Made by a program: the position numbers and the translations under genes. Shown in pieces: positions 35,122 to 44,013 of a stretch of DNA of 64,000 bases. Numbering within the stretch: position 1 is the first letter of the stretch; each line of letters begins with the position of its first letter. Source of the DNA: Caballeronia novacaledonica (GTDB lineage: Bacteria; Pseudomonadota; Gammaproteobacteria; Burkholderiales; Burkholderiaceae); NCBI RefSeq assembly GCF_900258035.1, contig NZ_OGTP01000004.1:62001-126000 (forward strand), given 5' to 3'. The notes under the pieces are model-generated. The model was given only the letters and a program-made list of their open reading frames with translations. It was not told the origin of the DNA and searched no databases.

Positions 35122-36393
35122 ATGTCGAACATCGATTCAGTGCAGGGCGCGCCGGCGCATTACGGCGTCATCGTCATCGGCGGCGGACAGGCCGGGCTCT
35201 CGGCCAGCTACTTTCTGCAACAGGCGAACATCGATCATCTCGTGCTCGAGAAGCACAGTGTCACGCACACCTGGCGAACGCAGCGCTGGGACACGTTCTG
35301 CCTCGTGACGCCCAACTGGCAATGCGCGCTGCCGGGACATCCGTATCAGGGCGCGGACCCGCATGGCTTCATGAAGAAAGACGAGATCGTCGCGTATCTC
35401 GATGCATTCGTCGCCAAGGTGAATGCGCCGGTGCTCGAACGCGCGGCCGTCACGCGCGTCACGCGCGACGCGCAAGGACGCTACGCCGTGAAGAGCACGC
35501 GCGGCGAGTTCACGGCGGATCAGATCGTGGTTGCCTCGGGTGGCTATCACACGCCCATCGTGCCGCGCATGGCCGAGCGTCTGCCTGCGGGCATCGCGCA
35601 GGTGCAGTCATCGGAATATCGCAACGCCGATGCGCTGCCGCCCGGTGCGGTGCTCGTGGTCGGCTCGGGTCAGTCGGGCGCGCAGATCGCGGAGGATCTG
35701 CATCTGTCGGGACGCAAGGTTCATCTCGCGGTCGGCGAGGCGCCGCGTTGCGCGCGTTTTTATCGCGGCCGCGATGTCGTCGACTGGCTCGCGGACATGC
35801 GCTATTACGACATGCCCGTGACCGATCATCCGCTGCGTGAAGGCGTGCGCGACAACACCAATCATTACGTCACGGGCCGCGATGGCGGACGCGATATCGA
35901 TCTGCGCCGCTTCGCGCTCGAAGGCATGGAACTGTTCGGCCGGCTGGAAGATTTCCGCGACGGCAAGCTGCATTTTGCGACCAACCTGCGCGCGAATCTC
36001 GACGACGCCGACGATACCTACAACCGCATCAACGCGAGCATCGACGGCTTCATCGCGAAGCACGGACTCGATGCGCCGTCCGCCACGCCGTATGAGCCGC
36101 TCTGGCAGCCGGACGGGGAGCGCGCGGAACTCGATCTGCAGGCGAGCGGGATCACGTCGATCGTCTGGTGTATCGGCTTCACGCCGGACTTCGCATGGCT
36201 CGACGCGCCGGTGTTCAACGGGCGAGGATATCCGTCGCACAGGCGCGGCGTGACGGCGGTGAAGGGGCTGTATTTTGTCGGCTTGCCGTGGCTGCACACG
36301 TGGGGCTCGGGCCGTTTTTCCGGCGTGGCGCGCGATGCGCAATTTATCGTCGACGCCGTCTGCGCGGAGCGGGTGTCGATTGCGTGCGCCTAG
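35122..36393 (+). CDS. nitH: MSMEG_0569-family flavin-dependent oxidoreductase (NitH)
   Basis: This 423-residue protein starts MSNIDSVQG with AGGAGGGG upstream. GVIVIGGGQAGLSASYFLQQ is the FAD GxGxxG and VLVVGSGQSGAQIAEDLH the NADPH GxGxxG, as in flavin-containing monooxygenases. HTWRTQRWDTFCLVTPNWQ is typical of this family. It probably carries out N- or Baeyer-Villiger-type oxygenation. It closes the cluster. Confidence 0.9.
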   Translation: MSNIDSVQGAPAHYGVIVIGGGQAGLSASYFLQQANIDHLVLEKHSVTHTWRTQRWDTFCLVTPNWQCALPGHPYQGADPHGFMKKDEIVAYLDAFVAKVNAPVLERAAVTRVTRDAQGRYAVKSTRGEFTADQIVVASGGYHTPIVPRMAERLPAGIAQVQSSEYRNADALPPGAVLVVGSGQSGAQIAEDLHLSGRKVHLAVGEAPRCARFYRGRDVVDWLADMRYYDMPVTDHPLREGVRDNTNHYVTGRDGGRDIDLRRFALEGMELFGRLEDFRDGKLHFATNLRANLDDADDTYNRINASIDGFIAKHGLDAPSATPYEPLWQPDGERAELDLQASGITSIVWCIGFTPDFAWLDAPVFNGRGYPSHRRGVTAVKGLYFVGLPWLHTWGSGRFSGVARDAQFIVDAVCAERVSIACA

Positions 36394-36786
36394 CGCTCTC
36401 ATGCCCCACGACGATCTGTATCGCGCGGCATGCGGCAGACCGGCGCGTGGACGCACTTGCGCGTATGTTGTATCTGACCGTGACAGAGTAGGAATACTGC
36501 TTAAAACAAGGCCTCTTTCAAACTCGAAGCCGCTCCGCGCTACATCTACATGAGTCGAGTCCGGAGCGGTTGATTGGCTGCTTAATTGAGCACTTCGGCA
36601 AGCGGGCCAGGTTCCTCCGTTGACGAACGTCCGCTCACAGGAAATTGTGGCGGCTTCGCCGGTGGCTGATAAATCGCTGCCGTGCAGCCGCACGATGAGG
36701 TACTCTTTCACTGGCGCTCAGGGTAGCACGCTGGTCTCGGTCATTCGGCCGCAGGAAAGCGTTTCTGTCGCGCCGAGGAGGAGCAC
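36394..36786. other. intergenic stretch with a long-loop hairpin
   Basis: No supported gene. CCGCTCCG (36530-36537) and CGGAGCGG (36562-36569) form an 8-bp inverted repeat with a 24-base loop. GC content drops here relative to the nit cluster. Confidence 0.4.
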
Positions 36787-37512
36787 ATGAGCCTGTTCCG
36801 GAAAATACTCGTCGCCTTCATTTTCGTTGTGGCTTCCTGTGCTGCCTATGCCCAATCACAGAAGGGCGAGATGGCCATACCATCCACGGCAATCGACATT
36901 CTGCTCGATCCCGACGCAATCATGCTTGGGCACGCCAAGGCCGCGAATGAACGCTTGCGGAAGGTGTATCCCAAGGGCTTCGCGTTGGACGAGTCACACA
37001 AACCGCACATCACCTGCCTCCAGCGGTTCGTGAAGACAGCCGATCTCGAGAAAGTCTACGAAGCCATCGACCAAGTCCTGGCCGATGAAAAGCCGGCGAC
37101 CTGGAAACTCAAAGCCCGCGGGTACTACTTCATCCCGTTCAATGATCTCGGCCTTGCCGGGATCGTGATCGAGCCAACCGACGACCTGATCCGGTTCCAG
37201 CGAAAGCTGATCGATGCCGTCGAACCATTCACCGTGAACGCCGGCACGAAGGCGGCTTTCGTCACCACACGAGAAGATCCCGAGATCAACCAACCCACTA
37301 TCGACTACGTGAAGTCGTTCGTACCGGATGCGAGCGGCGAGAAGTTCAACCCGCACGTGACAATCGGCTTGGCGTCGCAGGCGTATTTGAAGCAGATGCT
37401 AGATGAGAAGTTCGATGCATTCACGTTTTCGCCGGCCGGAGTGTCCGTCTACCAACTCGGTAACCTCGGGACGGCGCAAAAGAAACTCAAGAGCTGGGAG
37501 TTGAAGCGCTGA
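36787..37512 (+). CDS. secreted 2H (2'-5' RNA ligase-like) phosphoesterase
   Basis: This 241-residue protein starts MSLFRKILVAFIFVVASC with GAGGAGGAG upstream; the signal peptide ends near AAYAQ. It carries the two H-x-T/S motifs of the 2H superfamily: KPHITCLQRF and NPHVTIGLA, about 130 residues apart. 2H enzymes cleave cyclic or 2'-5' phosphodiesters. Export is unusual for this superfamily. GC is lower than in the neighbours, which hints at later acquisition. Confidence 0.8.
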   Translation: MSLFRKILVAFIFVVASCAAYAQSQKGEMAIPSTAIDILLDPDAIMLGHAKAANERLRKVYPKGFALDESHKPHITCLQRFVKTADLEKVYEAIDQVLADEKPATWKLKARGYYFIPFNDLGLAGIVIEPTDDLIRFQRKLIDAVEPFTVNAGTKAAFVTTREDPEINQPTIDYVKSFVPDASGEKFNPHVTIGLASQAYLKQMLDEKFDAFTFSPAGVSVYQLGNLGTAQKKLKSWELKR

Positions 37513-37993
37513 AGTCACGCAGCTTTCGGGCCTTGCGACACGTTGTCTGGCTGATCTTGAGTACGTCTGCGGCATTGAGCGTCCCCTTCCGGCGACAAGA
37601 ACAGAGAATCGAAGGGCGACTTCGGGCATGGCTACTGGACGACAGTCGGCCAACTATCATTCTGCGACGTGGGGGCGTGACGCGTCGGCGTTTGATGCGC
37701 CCTAAAGAGCGGCGCTGCTCTGAAAAACGCATTCGCGTGTGATCAAAATCCGGGCTGCCCGGTGCCCGAACGGTTTGGCAGGGCGGCTAAAGTTGATAGC
37801 CGTCCCGCGCCACGAGCGCATTCGCCACTGGATACGACTTCTCGCCGACATGCGCTCTGGTCGTCAGCGCCACGACGCTCAGGCTGATCATCTCGGCTTC
37901 GCGAAACACCGTGCGAAATCGATGCCGCGCGCCGTCCAAAACCTATGACATTTTCTCCGACCCGAACCGCTTGAATTCCGCCGTCGCGCCGAA

Positions 37994-38019
37994 TTTTTCT
38001 CATTTCGATGTGAGAAAAA
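37994..38019. repeat. AT-rich perfect inverted repeat
   Basis: TTTTTCTCA (37994-38002) and TGAGAAAAA (38011-38019) form a 9-bp perfect inverted repeat with an 8-base spacer. It could be an operator or a weak bidirectional terminator. Confidence 0.5.
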
Positions 38020-38025
38020 CTCGAC

Positions 38026-38049
38026 GCGTTTCCGCGTTTCCGCGTTTAC
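38026..38049 (+). repeat. three tandem 8-bp units
   Basis: GCGTTTCC, GCGTTTCC and GCGTTTAC follow one another directly. Such short tandem units are rare elsewhere in the window. Confidence 0.55.
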
Positions 38050-38068
38050 ATGTATGTCGAGTCCGTGG

Positions 38069-38084
38069 GAGTAGTGGTCTACTC
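38069..38084. promoter_or_regulatory. palindromic operator candidate of the apionate operon
   Basis: GAGTAG-TGGT-CTACTC is a perfect 6-bp palindrome with a 4-base centre, 41 bases before the MFS start. The position and shape suit the FadR-type GntR regulator encoded at the end of the operon. Confidence 0.5.
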
Positions 38085-38125
38085 ATCACACCAGTCAAGT
38101 CATCGCACATTGGAGCGGAGCAGAC

Positions 38126-39466
38126 ATGAACATGACAGAGGCGGCAACCGTCGAGCGGTCGACAATTCGAAAGATCTCGTGGCGGCTCGTGCCGTTCGTC
38201 GGATTGATGTTCTTCATCAATTTTCTCGACCGGACCGCGATTTCGTTCGCCGGACCCAACGGGATGAGCAAGGATCTGGGCCTCACCGCCGCACAGTTCG
38301 GACTCGCGGCGGGCGTGTTCTTCATCGGCTACATCGTGCTGGAGATTCCCAGCAATCTCGCGCTCCACAAGTTCGGCGCCAGGCGCTGGCTCGCACGCAT
38401 CATGGTGACGTGGGGCGTCGTCGCGCTGCTGTTCACCTGGGTGAGCAGCGTGAACGGGCTTTACACGCTGCGCTTTTTGCTCGGCGTGGCCGAAGCGGGC
38501 TTTTTTCCGGGCGCGATCCTGTTCCTGAGCATGTGGGTCCCGGCGAAGCATCGCAGCCATATCCTCGCGCTGTTCTATCTCGCGCAACCGCTCACGATCG
38601 TCATCGGCGCGCCGGTCGCGGCCTTGCTGATCGGCGCAAACGGTCTCTTCGGACTCGCCGGCTGGCGCATCATGTTCTTCGGCGTCGCGATTCCGGCGAT
38701 CCTGGTCGGCGTCATCGCGTGGTTCTATCTGACCGACAAGCCCTCGCAGGCCAAATGGCTGACCGCCGCGGAACGCGAATGGCTGATCGCGAAGCTCGAA
38801 GCCGAGGAAAAAGAGAAGGGCAGCAGGAGCGCCGCGCATCACGGCAATCCGCTCGCCGCGCTCGCCAACGGCCGCGTGTGGATGTTCTCGCTGATGTACT
38901 TCGGCCTCATCTACGGCTTGTATGCGCTGGCGTTCTTCCTGCCGACGATCATCGGCGGATTCGAGACGCGCTTCGGCACGCACTTCAACGTGTTTCAGAA
39001 GGGTTTGATCACGGCGATTCCGTATCTGCCCGCGGCGATCGCACTGTTCCTGTGGAGCCGTGACGCGACGAAGCGCGGCGTGCGTTCCTGGCACATCTCC
39101 GTGCCGGCGCTGATCGGCGCACTGAGCGTGCCGCTCGCGTTGCAGATGGGCTCGCCCACCGCGAGCATCGCGGTCATCACCGTGACGGCCTGCGCGATCT
39201 TCTGCGCGCTGCCGAACTTCTGGGCGCTGCCGGGACGCTTCCTGTCGGGTGCGGCGGCCGCGGCGGGCATCGCGCTCATCAACACGGTCGGAAATCTGGC
39301 GGGATTCGTCGCGCCGTACATCACCGGCATCGCCAAGGACATGAGCGGTTCGTATCAACTGCCGATGCTGATCGTCGGCGCGATGATGCTGATGTCCGCC
39401 GTGCTCGCCCTCGCCATCGGACGCACGAGCACGCAGACGTCGCTCGAACCCGTGAAAGCGCATTGA
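38126..39466 (+). CDS. MFS transporter, anion:cation symporter family (probable apionate uptake)
   Basis: This 446-residue protein has about twelve helices and starts MNMTEAATVERSTIRKISWR. FINFLDRTAISFAGPNGMSK and LEIPSNLALHKFGARRWLAR are the ACS-family signatures of sugar-acid and dicarboxylate symporters. It leads an operon for apionate breakdown, so the likely cargo is D-apionate or a related branched sugar acid; this is inference from context. GGAG lies before the ATG. Confidence 0.88.
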   Translation: MNMTEAATVERSTIRKISWRLVPFVGLMFFINFLDRTAISFAGPNGMSKDLGLTAAQFGLAAGVFFIGYIVLEIPSNLALHKFGARRWLARIMVTWGVVALLFTWVSSVNGLYTLRFLLGVAEAGFFPGAILFLSMWVPAKHRSHILALFYLAQPLTIVIGAPVAALLIGANGLFGLAGWRIMFFGVAIPAILVGVIAWFYLTDKPSQAKWLTAAEREWLIAKLEAEEKEKGSRSAAHHGNPLAALANGRVWMFSLMYFGLIYGLYALAFFLPTIIGGFETRFGTHFNVFQKGLITAIPYLPAAIALFLWSRDATKRGVRSWHISVPALIGALSVPLALQMGSPTASIAVITVTACAIFCALPNFWALPGRFLSGAAAAAGIALINTVGNLAGFVAPYITGIAKDMSGSYQLPMLIVGAMMLMSAVLALAIGRTSTQTSLEPVKAH

Positions 39467-39525
39467 CATTCACCTCGCCGGGGGCGCGCGCCCCGGCTCA
39501 CATCGACTGCTGAAGGAGAGTTGGA

Positions 39526-40356
39526 ATGAAAGAGAAAATCGCATTGTTCGGCGCGGGCGGAAAGATGGGCGTGCGCCTGTCGAGCAATCTGCTGAAGTCG
39601 GACTATCGTGTGGCGCACGTCGAGCCGGGCGCGGCGGGTCAGAAGCGCCTGAAGGACGAACTCGGCCTCGGCGTCGTGTCGGCGGATGCCGCGCTCGACG
39701 GCGCCGATGTCGTCATCCTCGCCGTGCCCGATACGCTCATCGGCAAGCTGTCGCACGAAATCGCGCCGAAGCTCAAAGCCGGCACGATGGTCATGACGCT
39801 CGACGCCGCCGCGCCTTTCGCCGGCCATCTGCCGGATCGCAAGGACCTGACGTACTTCGTCGCGCATCCATGCCATCCGATCATCTTCAACTACGACCTC
39901 GACGAGAAGTCGCTGCACGATCACTTCGGCGGCGCGCACGCGAAGCAGTCGATCGTCAGCGCGTTGATGCAGGGACCGGAGGAAGCGTTCGATCTCGGCG
40001 AGGCGGTCGCGAAGGTGATCTATGCGCCGATCCTGCGTTCGTATCGTCTGACCGTCGATCAGATGGCCATTCTGGAGCCGGGTCTTTCGGAAACGATCTG
40101 CGCGACGCTGCTTTACGTGATGCGCGAAGCGATGGACGAAACAATCAAGCGCGGCGTGCCCGAGCAGGCGGCGCGCGACTTCCTGCTCGGCCATATGAAC
40201 ATTCTCGGCGCGGTGATCTTCAACGAGATTCCCGGCGCGTTCTCCGATGCGTGCAACAAGGCGATCGAGTTCGGCAAGCCGCGTCTCATGCGCGACGACT
40301 GGAAGAACGTGTTCGATCGCGAAGAGATCGCCGAGAGCATCCGCCGGATTACGTGA
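39526..40356 (+). CDS. apnO: D-apionate oxidoisomerase-like NAD-dependent dehydrogenase
   Basis: This 276-residue protein has an N-terminal Rossmann motif (ALFGAGGKMGVRLSSNL) and a helical C-terminal domain of the phosphogluconate-dehydrogenase type. HPCHPIIFNYD and GHMNILGAVIFNEIPGAFSDA are conserved in the ApnO group. Together with OiaX and OiaK next door it matches the published D-apionate pathway, where ApnO oxidises and rearranges D-apionate to 3-oxo-isoapionate. GAAGGAGA precedes the ATG. Confidence 0.82.
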   Translation: MKEKIALFGAGGKMGVRLSSNLLKSDYRVAHVEPGAAGQKRLKDELGLGVVSADAALDGADVVILAVPDTLIGKLSHEIAPKLKAGTMVMTLDAAAPFAGHLPDRKDLTYFVAHPCHPIIFNYDLDEKSLHDHFGGAHAKQSIVSALMQGPEEAFDLGEAVAKVIYAPILRSYRLTVDQMAILEPGLSETICATLLYVMREAMDETIKRGVPEQAARDFLLGHMNILGAVIFNEIPGAFSDACNKAIEFGKPRLMRDDWKNVFDREEIAESIRRIT

Positions 40357-40405
40357 AGACCCCGTGAGCATCGCGTGATTGCATCGCTGAACTGACTTTG
40401 AGGAT

Positions 40406-41656
40406 ATGAACGTGACTGAACGCATCCACGCCACTTACTGGCTCGAAACCGGTGTCGATCCGCAGCAGGCCGCCGACGTGATCGCGGGCGAGCAGTCGAG
40501 CGGCACCTTCATCGCGCTGCCGAACGAGACGCCCGAACTGAAGGCACGCTCGGGCGCGCGGGTCGAGCGGCTGGAGGTGCTCGGTCACAGCGGCACGCCG
40601 AGTCTCGCGGGCGGCATCGAATCGGCGCGTTATACGCAATGCGCGCTGGAGCTTTCGTGGCCGATCGAAAACTTCGGCGCATCGTTGCCGAATCTGATGT
40701 CGACGATCGCGGGCAATCTGTTCGAGTTGCGGCAGGTGTCGGGGCTGCGCCTGACGGACTTGCGCTTGCCGCCTTCGTTCGCGAAGGCGTATCCGGGGCC
40801 GGCGTTCGGCATCGAAGGCACGCGCAGACTGAGCGGCGTGACGCGTGGGCCGCTGATCGGCACGATCATCAAGCCGAGCGTGGGTTTGTCACCGGAAGAA
40901 ACCGCAGAGCAGGTCAAGGCGCTGGTGGCGGGCGGCATCGACTTCATCAAGGATGACGAACTGCAAGGCGACGGTTCGCATTGTCCGTTCGACGAACGCG
41001 TGCGCGCGGTCATGCGAGTCGTGAACGAGCACGCGGACCGCACCGGCAAGAAGGTGATGGTCGCGTTCAACGTGACCGGCGATCTCGATCAGATGAAGCG
41101 CCGCCACGATCTCGTGCTCGAACAGAACGGAACGTGCGTGATGGCCGTGCTCAATTCGATCGGGCTCGTCGGCATGACCGAGTTGCGCAAGCACAGCCAG
41201 TTGCCGATTCACGCACATCGCGCGGGCTGGGGCTATCTCACGCGCTGTGAAGCACTAGGATGGGACTATGCGCCGTGGCAGAAACTCTGGCGTCTCGCCG
41301 GCGCGGATCATCTTCACGTGAATGGGCTGCGCAACAAGTTCAGCGAAGCGGACGAGAGCGTGATCGCGGCGGCGCGCGCCGTGCTTGCGCCCGTGATGCC
41401 GGACGCGCCATTGCCCGCCATGCCCGTCTTCAGTTCGGGTCAGACGGGCTTGCAGGCAGCCGACACCTGCGAGGCGATCGGCTGCGCGGATCTGATCCAT
41501 ACGGCGGGCGGCGGCATCTTCGGCCATCCGGGCGGCGTGGCCGCGGGCGTCGAGGCATTGCGCGAAGCCTGGGTCGCGGCGATGGAAGGTGTGCCGCTCG
41601 CGCGTCATGCCGAGCGCAATCCCGCATTGAAGGCCGCACTGGAGTTCTGGCAATGA
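40406..41656 (+). CDS. oiaX: RuBisCO-like protein: 3-oxo-isoapionate-4-phosphate transcarboxylase/hydrolase
   Basis: This 416-residue RuBisCO large-subunit homologue starts MNVTERIHATYWLETG. It keeps IIKPSVGLSPEE (the catalytic Lys of motif KPK), GGIDFIKDDELQGD (the carbamylated Lys with the Asp and Glu metal ligands) and FSSGQTG. The KPS rather than KPK form and the form IV features separate it from true RuBisCO. The setting with ApnO and OiaK matches OiaX, which decarboxylates and cleaves 3-oxo-isoapionate 4-phosphate. The stop overlaps the oiaK start (ATGA). Confidence 0.88.
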   Translation: MNVTERIHATYWLETGVDPQQAADVIAGEQSSGTFIALPNETPELKARSGARVERLEVLGHSGTPSLAGGIESARYTQCALELSWPIENFGASLPNLMSTIAGNLFELRQVSGLRLTDLRLPPSFAKAYPGPAFGIEGTRRLSGVTRGPLIGTIIKPSVGLSPEETAEQVKALVAGGIDFIKDDELQGDGSHCPFDERVRAVMRVVNEHADRTGKKVMVAFNVTGDLDQMKRRHDLVLEQNGTCVMAVLNSIGLVGMTELRKHSQLPIHAHRAGWGYLTRCEALGWDYAPWQKLWRLAGADHLHVNGLRNKFSEADESVIAAARAVLAPVMPDAPLPAMPVFSSGQTGLQAADTCEAIGCADLIHTAGGGIFGHPGGVAAGVEALREAWVAAMEGVPLARHAERNPALKAALEFWQ

Positions 41657-43035
41657 CCGACGAGCACAGCCCGCAATGGCCCGACGGCGTCCTGCTCGCC
41701 TACTACGGCGACGATTTCACCGGCTCGACCGATGCAATGGAAGCGATGACCGCCGCCGGCGTGCCGACGCTGCTCTGCCTCGACGCGCCGACGCCCGAGC
41801 TGCTCGCGCGCTTTCCGGGCGTGCGCTGCGTGGGGCTTGCGGGATCGTCGCGCGGGCGCAGTCCGCAATGGATGGACGACGCGTTGCCGGGCGCGTTCGC
41901 GAGCCTGGCCGCGCTCGGCGCGCCGATCCTGCAATACAAGGTCTGTTCGACCTTCGATTCATCGCCGCAGACGGGCTCGATCGGCCGCGCGATCGATATC
42001 GGCGTGAAGCACATGCCCGGCGCGTGGTCGCCGATGATCGTCGGCGCCCCGCGTCTGAAGCGCTATCAGGCGTTCGGCAATCTGTTCGCATCGGTCGATG
42101 GAATTGGTTATCGGCTGGACCGTCATCCGACGATGTCGCGCCACCCCGTCACGCCGATGAACGAAGCCGACCTGCGCGTGCATCTCGGCCATCAAACCCG
42201 GCGCGACATCCGGCTGATCGATTTCGTGCAGTTGCGTTCGGGAAAAGCGCACGAAAGCCTCAACGCGCCGACCGGCCCTTCCACGCCCGTCGTCCTGATC
42301 GATGTGCTCGACGAAGAAACGCTGGCCGCCGCGGGCAAGCTCGTCTGGGAAGCGCGCGGCGAGGGCGTGTTCACGGCGTCGTCGTCGGGCTTGCAATACG
42401 CGCTGGCCGCGCACTGGCGCGCGCTCGGGCTCGTGCCCGAGGCGCCGTCGCTGCCGGTGGCCGGTCCCGTCGATACGATTGCCGCCGTGAGCGGGAGTTG
42501 TTCGCCGGTGACGGCCGCGCAGATCCGCTGGGCGCGCGACAACGGCTTTTGCGTCGAGCGGCTCGATCTGCGGCGCGCGCTCGACGCCGACACGCGCGCG
42601 GCCGAAATCGCGCGCGCGGTGCAGGTGGCCGTCGATGCGCTGTTGCGCGGCCGCAGCGCGCTCGTCTTCAGCGCCGAAGGCCCGGACGACCCCGACGTGC
42701 TCGGCTTCGACGACATCGCCGCGCGCGCGAAGCTCACGCGTCCGGAGGCGGCGCGGCGCGTGGGCGAAGCGCTCGCCGATGTCATGTTGGGCATGCTCCA
42801 GCGCACGCGCGTGTCACGCGTGGTCGTGGCGGGCGGCGACAGCTCGGGCGAAGTCGCGAGCCGTCTCGGCATCGCGGCGTTGAGCGTCGCCGCGGGCATG
42901 GCGCCGGGCTCGCCGCTATGCCGCGCATGGTCCGACGATCCGCAGCGCGACGGGCTGGAAATTGCGCTCAAGGGCGGGCAGATCGGCGCGGCGTCGTTCT
43001 TCGGTTCGGTGCGCGAGGGACGTCTTTTGGGATAA
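41653..43035 (+). CDS. oiaK: 3-oxo-isoapionate kinase (four-carbon acid sugar kinase family)
   Basis: This 460-residue protein starts at ATG 41653 overlapping the oiaX stop. YYGDDFTGSTDAMEAM is the DUF1537/four-carbon acid sugar kinase N-terminal motif; VVVAGGDSSGEVASRL and LKGGQIGAASFF form the C-terminal nucleotide-binding part. It would phosphorylate 3-oxo-isoapionate to feed OiaX. The order MFS-apnO-oiaX-oiaK supports this substrate over erythronate or threonate. Confidence 0.87.
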   Translation: MTDEHSPQWPDGVLLAYYGDDFTGSTDAMEAMTAAGVPTLLCLDAPTPELLARFPGVRCVGLAGSSRGRSPQWMDDALPGAFASLAALGAPILQYKVCSTFDSSPQTGSIGRAIDIGVKHMPGAWSPMIVGAPRLKRYQAFGNLFASVDGIGYRLDRHPTMSRHPVTPMNEADLRVHLGHQTRRDIRLIDFVQLRSGKAHESLNAPTGPSTPVVLIDVLDEETLAAAGKLVWEARGEGVFTASSSGLQYALAAHWRALGLVPEAPSLPVAGPVDTIAAVSGSCSPVTAAQIRWARDNGFCVERLDLRRALDADTRAAEIARAVQVAVDALLRGRSALVFSAEGPDDPDVLGFDDIAARAKLTRPEAARRVGEALADVMLGMLQRTRVSRVVVAGGDSSGEVASRLGIAALSVAAGMAPGSPLCRAWSDDPQRDGLEIALKGGQIGAASFFGSVREGRLLG

Positions 43036-43065
43036 TCGTGGTTTGATCGATGCGAGAAAACTGCG

Positions 43066-43773
43066 ATGGCCGAAGCAATTCAGCGGCGCAAGCTGTATCA
43101 GGAAGTGCTGGACCGGCTGATGGAGCGCATCCAGTCGGGCGAGGTCGCGCCCGGCGAGCAGCTTCCATCGGAGCGCGAACTGATGGAAACCTACGGCGTG
43201 GGCCGGCCGGCCATCCGCGAGGCGCTGCAAACGCTGGAACGCGCGGGCATCGTCGAGATCGCGCATGGCGAACGCGCACGCGTGGTCGTGCCGACGGCGC
43301 AAAGCCTGATCGCGCAGATTGCGGTCGGCACGATGCATCTGCTGCGCACGCAGCCGGACATGCTCGATCATCTGAAATCGGCGCGGCTCTTTCTCGAAAC
43401 CGGCACCGCGCGCATGGCCGCCGAGCGCGCCAGCGACGACGATGTCGAACGCCTGCGCGCGAAAGTGCGGGCACAGCGCGCCGCGCGCGCGGACCGCGAT
43501 GAATTTCTCGAATGCGACATGGCGTTTCATCGCGAGATCGCGCAGATCACGGGCAATCCGATCTATCCGTCCATCGTCGAGTCGATCTTTCGCTGGGCTG
43601 CCGAATACTATCGGCCGATGGTGCGCGCGCCCGGCGCGGAGCAACTCACGCTCGCGGAGCACGAGCGCATCGTCGAGGCTATCGCGCGGCGTGACGGGAA
43701 CGCCGCTGCGGAGGCGATGCATGCGCATCTGAGCCGCGCGAATGCGTTGTATGGGAAGCTGATTTTGTCGTGA
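43066..43773 (+). CDS. FadR-type GntR regulator of the apionate operon
   Basis: This 235-residue protein has a GntR winged helix (GEQLPSERELMETYGVGRPAIREALQTLERAG) and an FCD ligand domain with the metal-binding pattern of Asp and His (ECDMAFHREIAQITGNP, LAEHERIVEAI). It follows oiaK by 30 bases on the same strand. FCD regulators of sugar-acid operons are usually repressors released by a pathway acid. The palindrome at 38069-38084 is a candidate target. Confidence 0.9.
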   Translation: MAEAIQRRKLYQEVLDRLMERIQSGEVAPGEQLPSERELMETYGVGRPAIREALQTLERAGIVEIAHGERARVVVPTAQSLIAQIAVGTMHLLRTQPDMLDHLKSARLFLETGTARMAAERASDDDVERLRAKVRAQRAARADRDEFLECDMAFHREIAQITGNPIYPSIVESIFRWAAEYYRPMVRAPGAEQLTLAEHERIVEAIARRDGNAAAEAMHAHLSRANALYGKLILS

Positions 43774-44010
43774 GTTGTCGGCCGGTTCGAGCTGGGCGTT
43801 TCTTTCGGTGGCGTCGAAATGCGCTGCATGCGCGAAGCGATGCGCTCGTGGGGGCCGGACCTTCTCAAGGGCATCGAACTGCCGTTGATCGCCTTGCTGA
43901 TGCAAATGGCGACGCATCACACACGGCGGTTCCTCGCCGCCTATCTCGCGCTGATCGCCGGCATCGGCTTCGTGACGACGTTCTTCACGCCGGAGACGCG
44001 GCGCCGCGCC
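43774..44010 (+). pseudogene. C-terminal remnant of an MFS transporter
   Basis: In the gntR reading frame, after its stop, the translation runs through LIALLMQMATHHTRRFLAAY and LALIAGIGFVTTFFTPETRR, a last transmembrane helix ending in the PETRR tail seen in MFS proteins. No upstream part of such a transporter exists; the rest is gone. The frame then runs into the convergent LysR gene. The call rests on one helix and the tail only. Confidence 0.45.
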
Positions 44011-44013
44011 CGA

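Larger units (their letters stand above)
37513..38125. other. gene-poor stretch before the apionate operon
   Basis: Several overlapping frames of 60-90 codons occur but none has a recognised family. One minus-strand frame (about 37788-37940) ends in a natural-looking ALVARDGYQL and may be a remnant. The last 130 bases hold three repeat structures listed separately. Confidence 0.4.

Noticed and set aside
38000-39469. 489-codon frame antisense to the apionate MFS gene
   Set aside because: Same shadow pattern, and it covers the operator region; no family resemblance.
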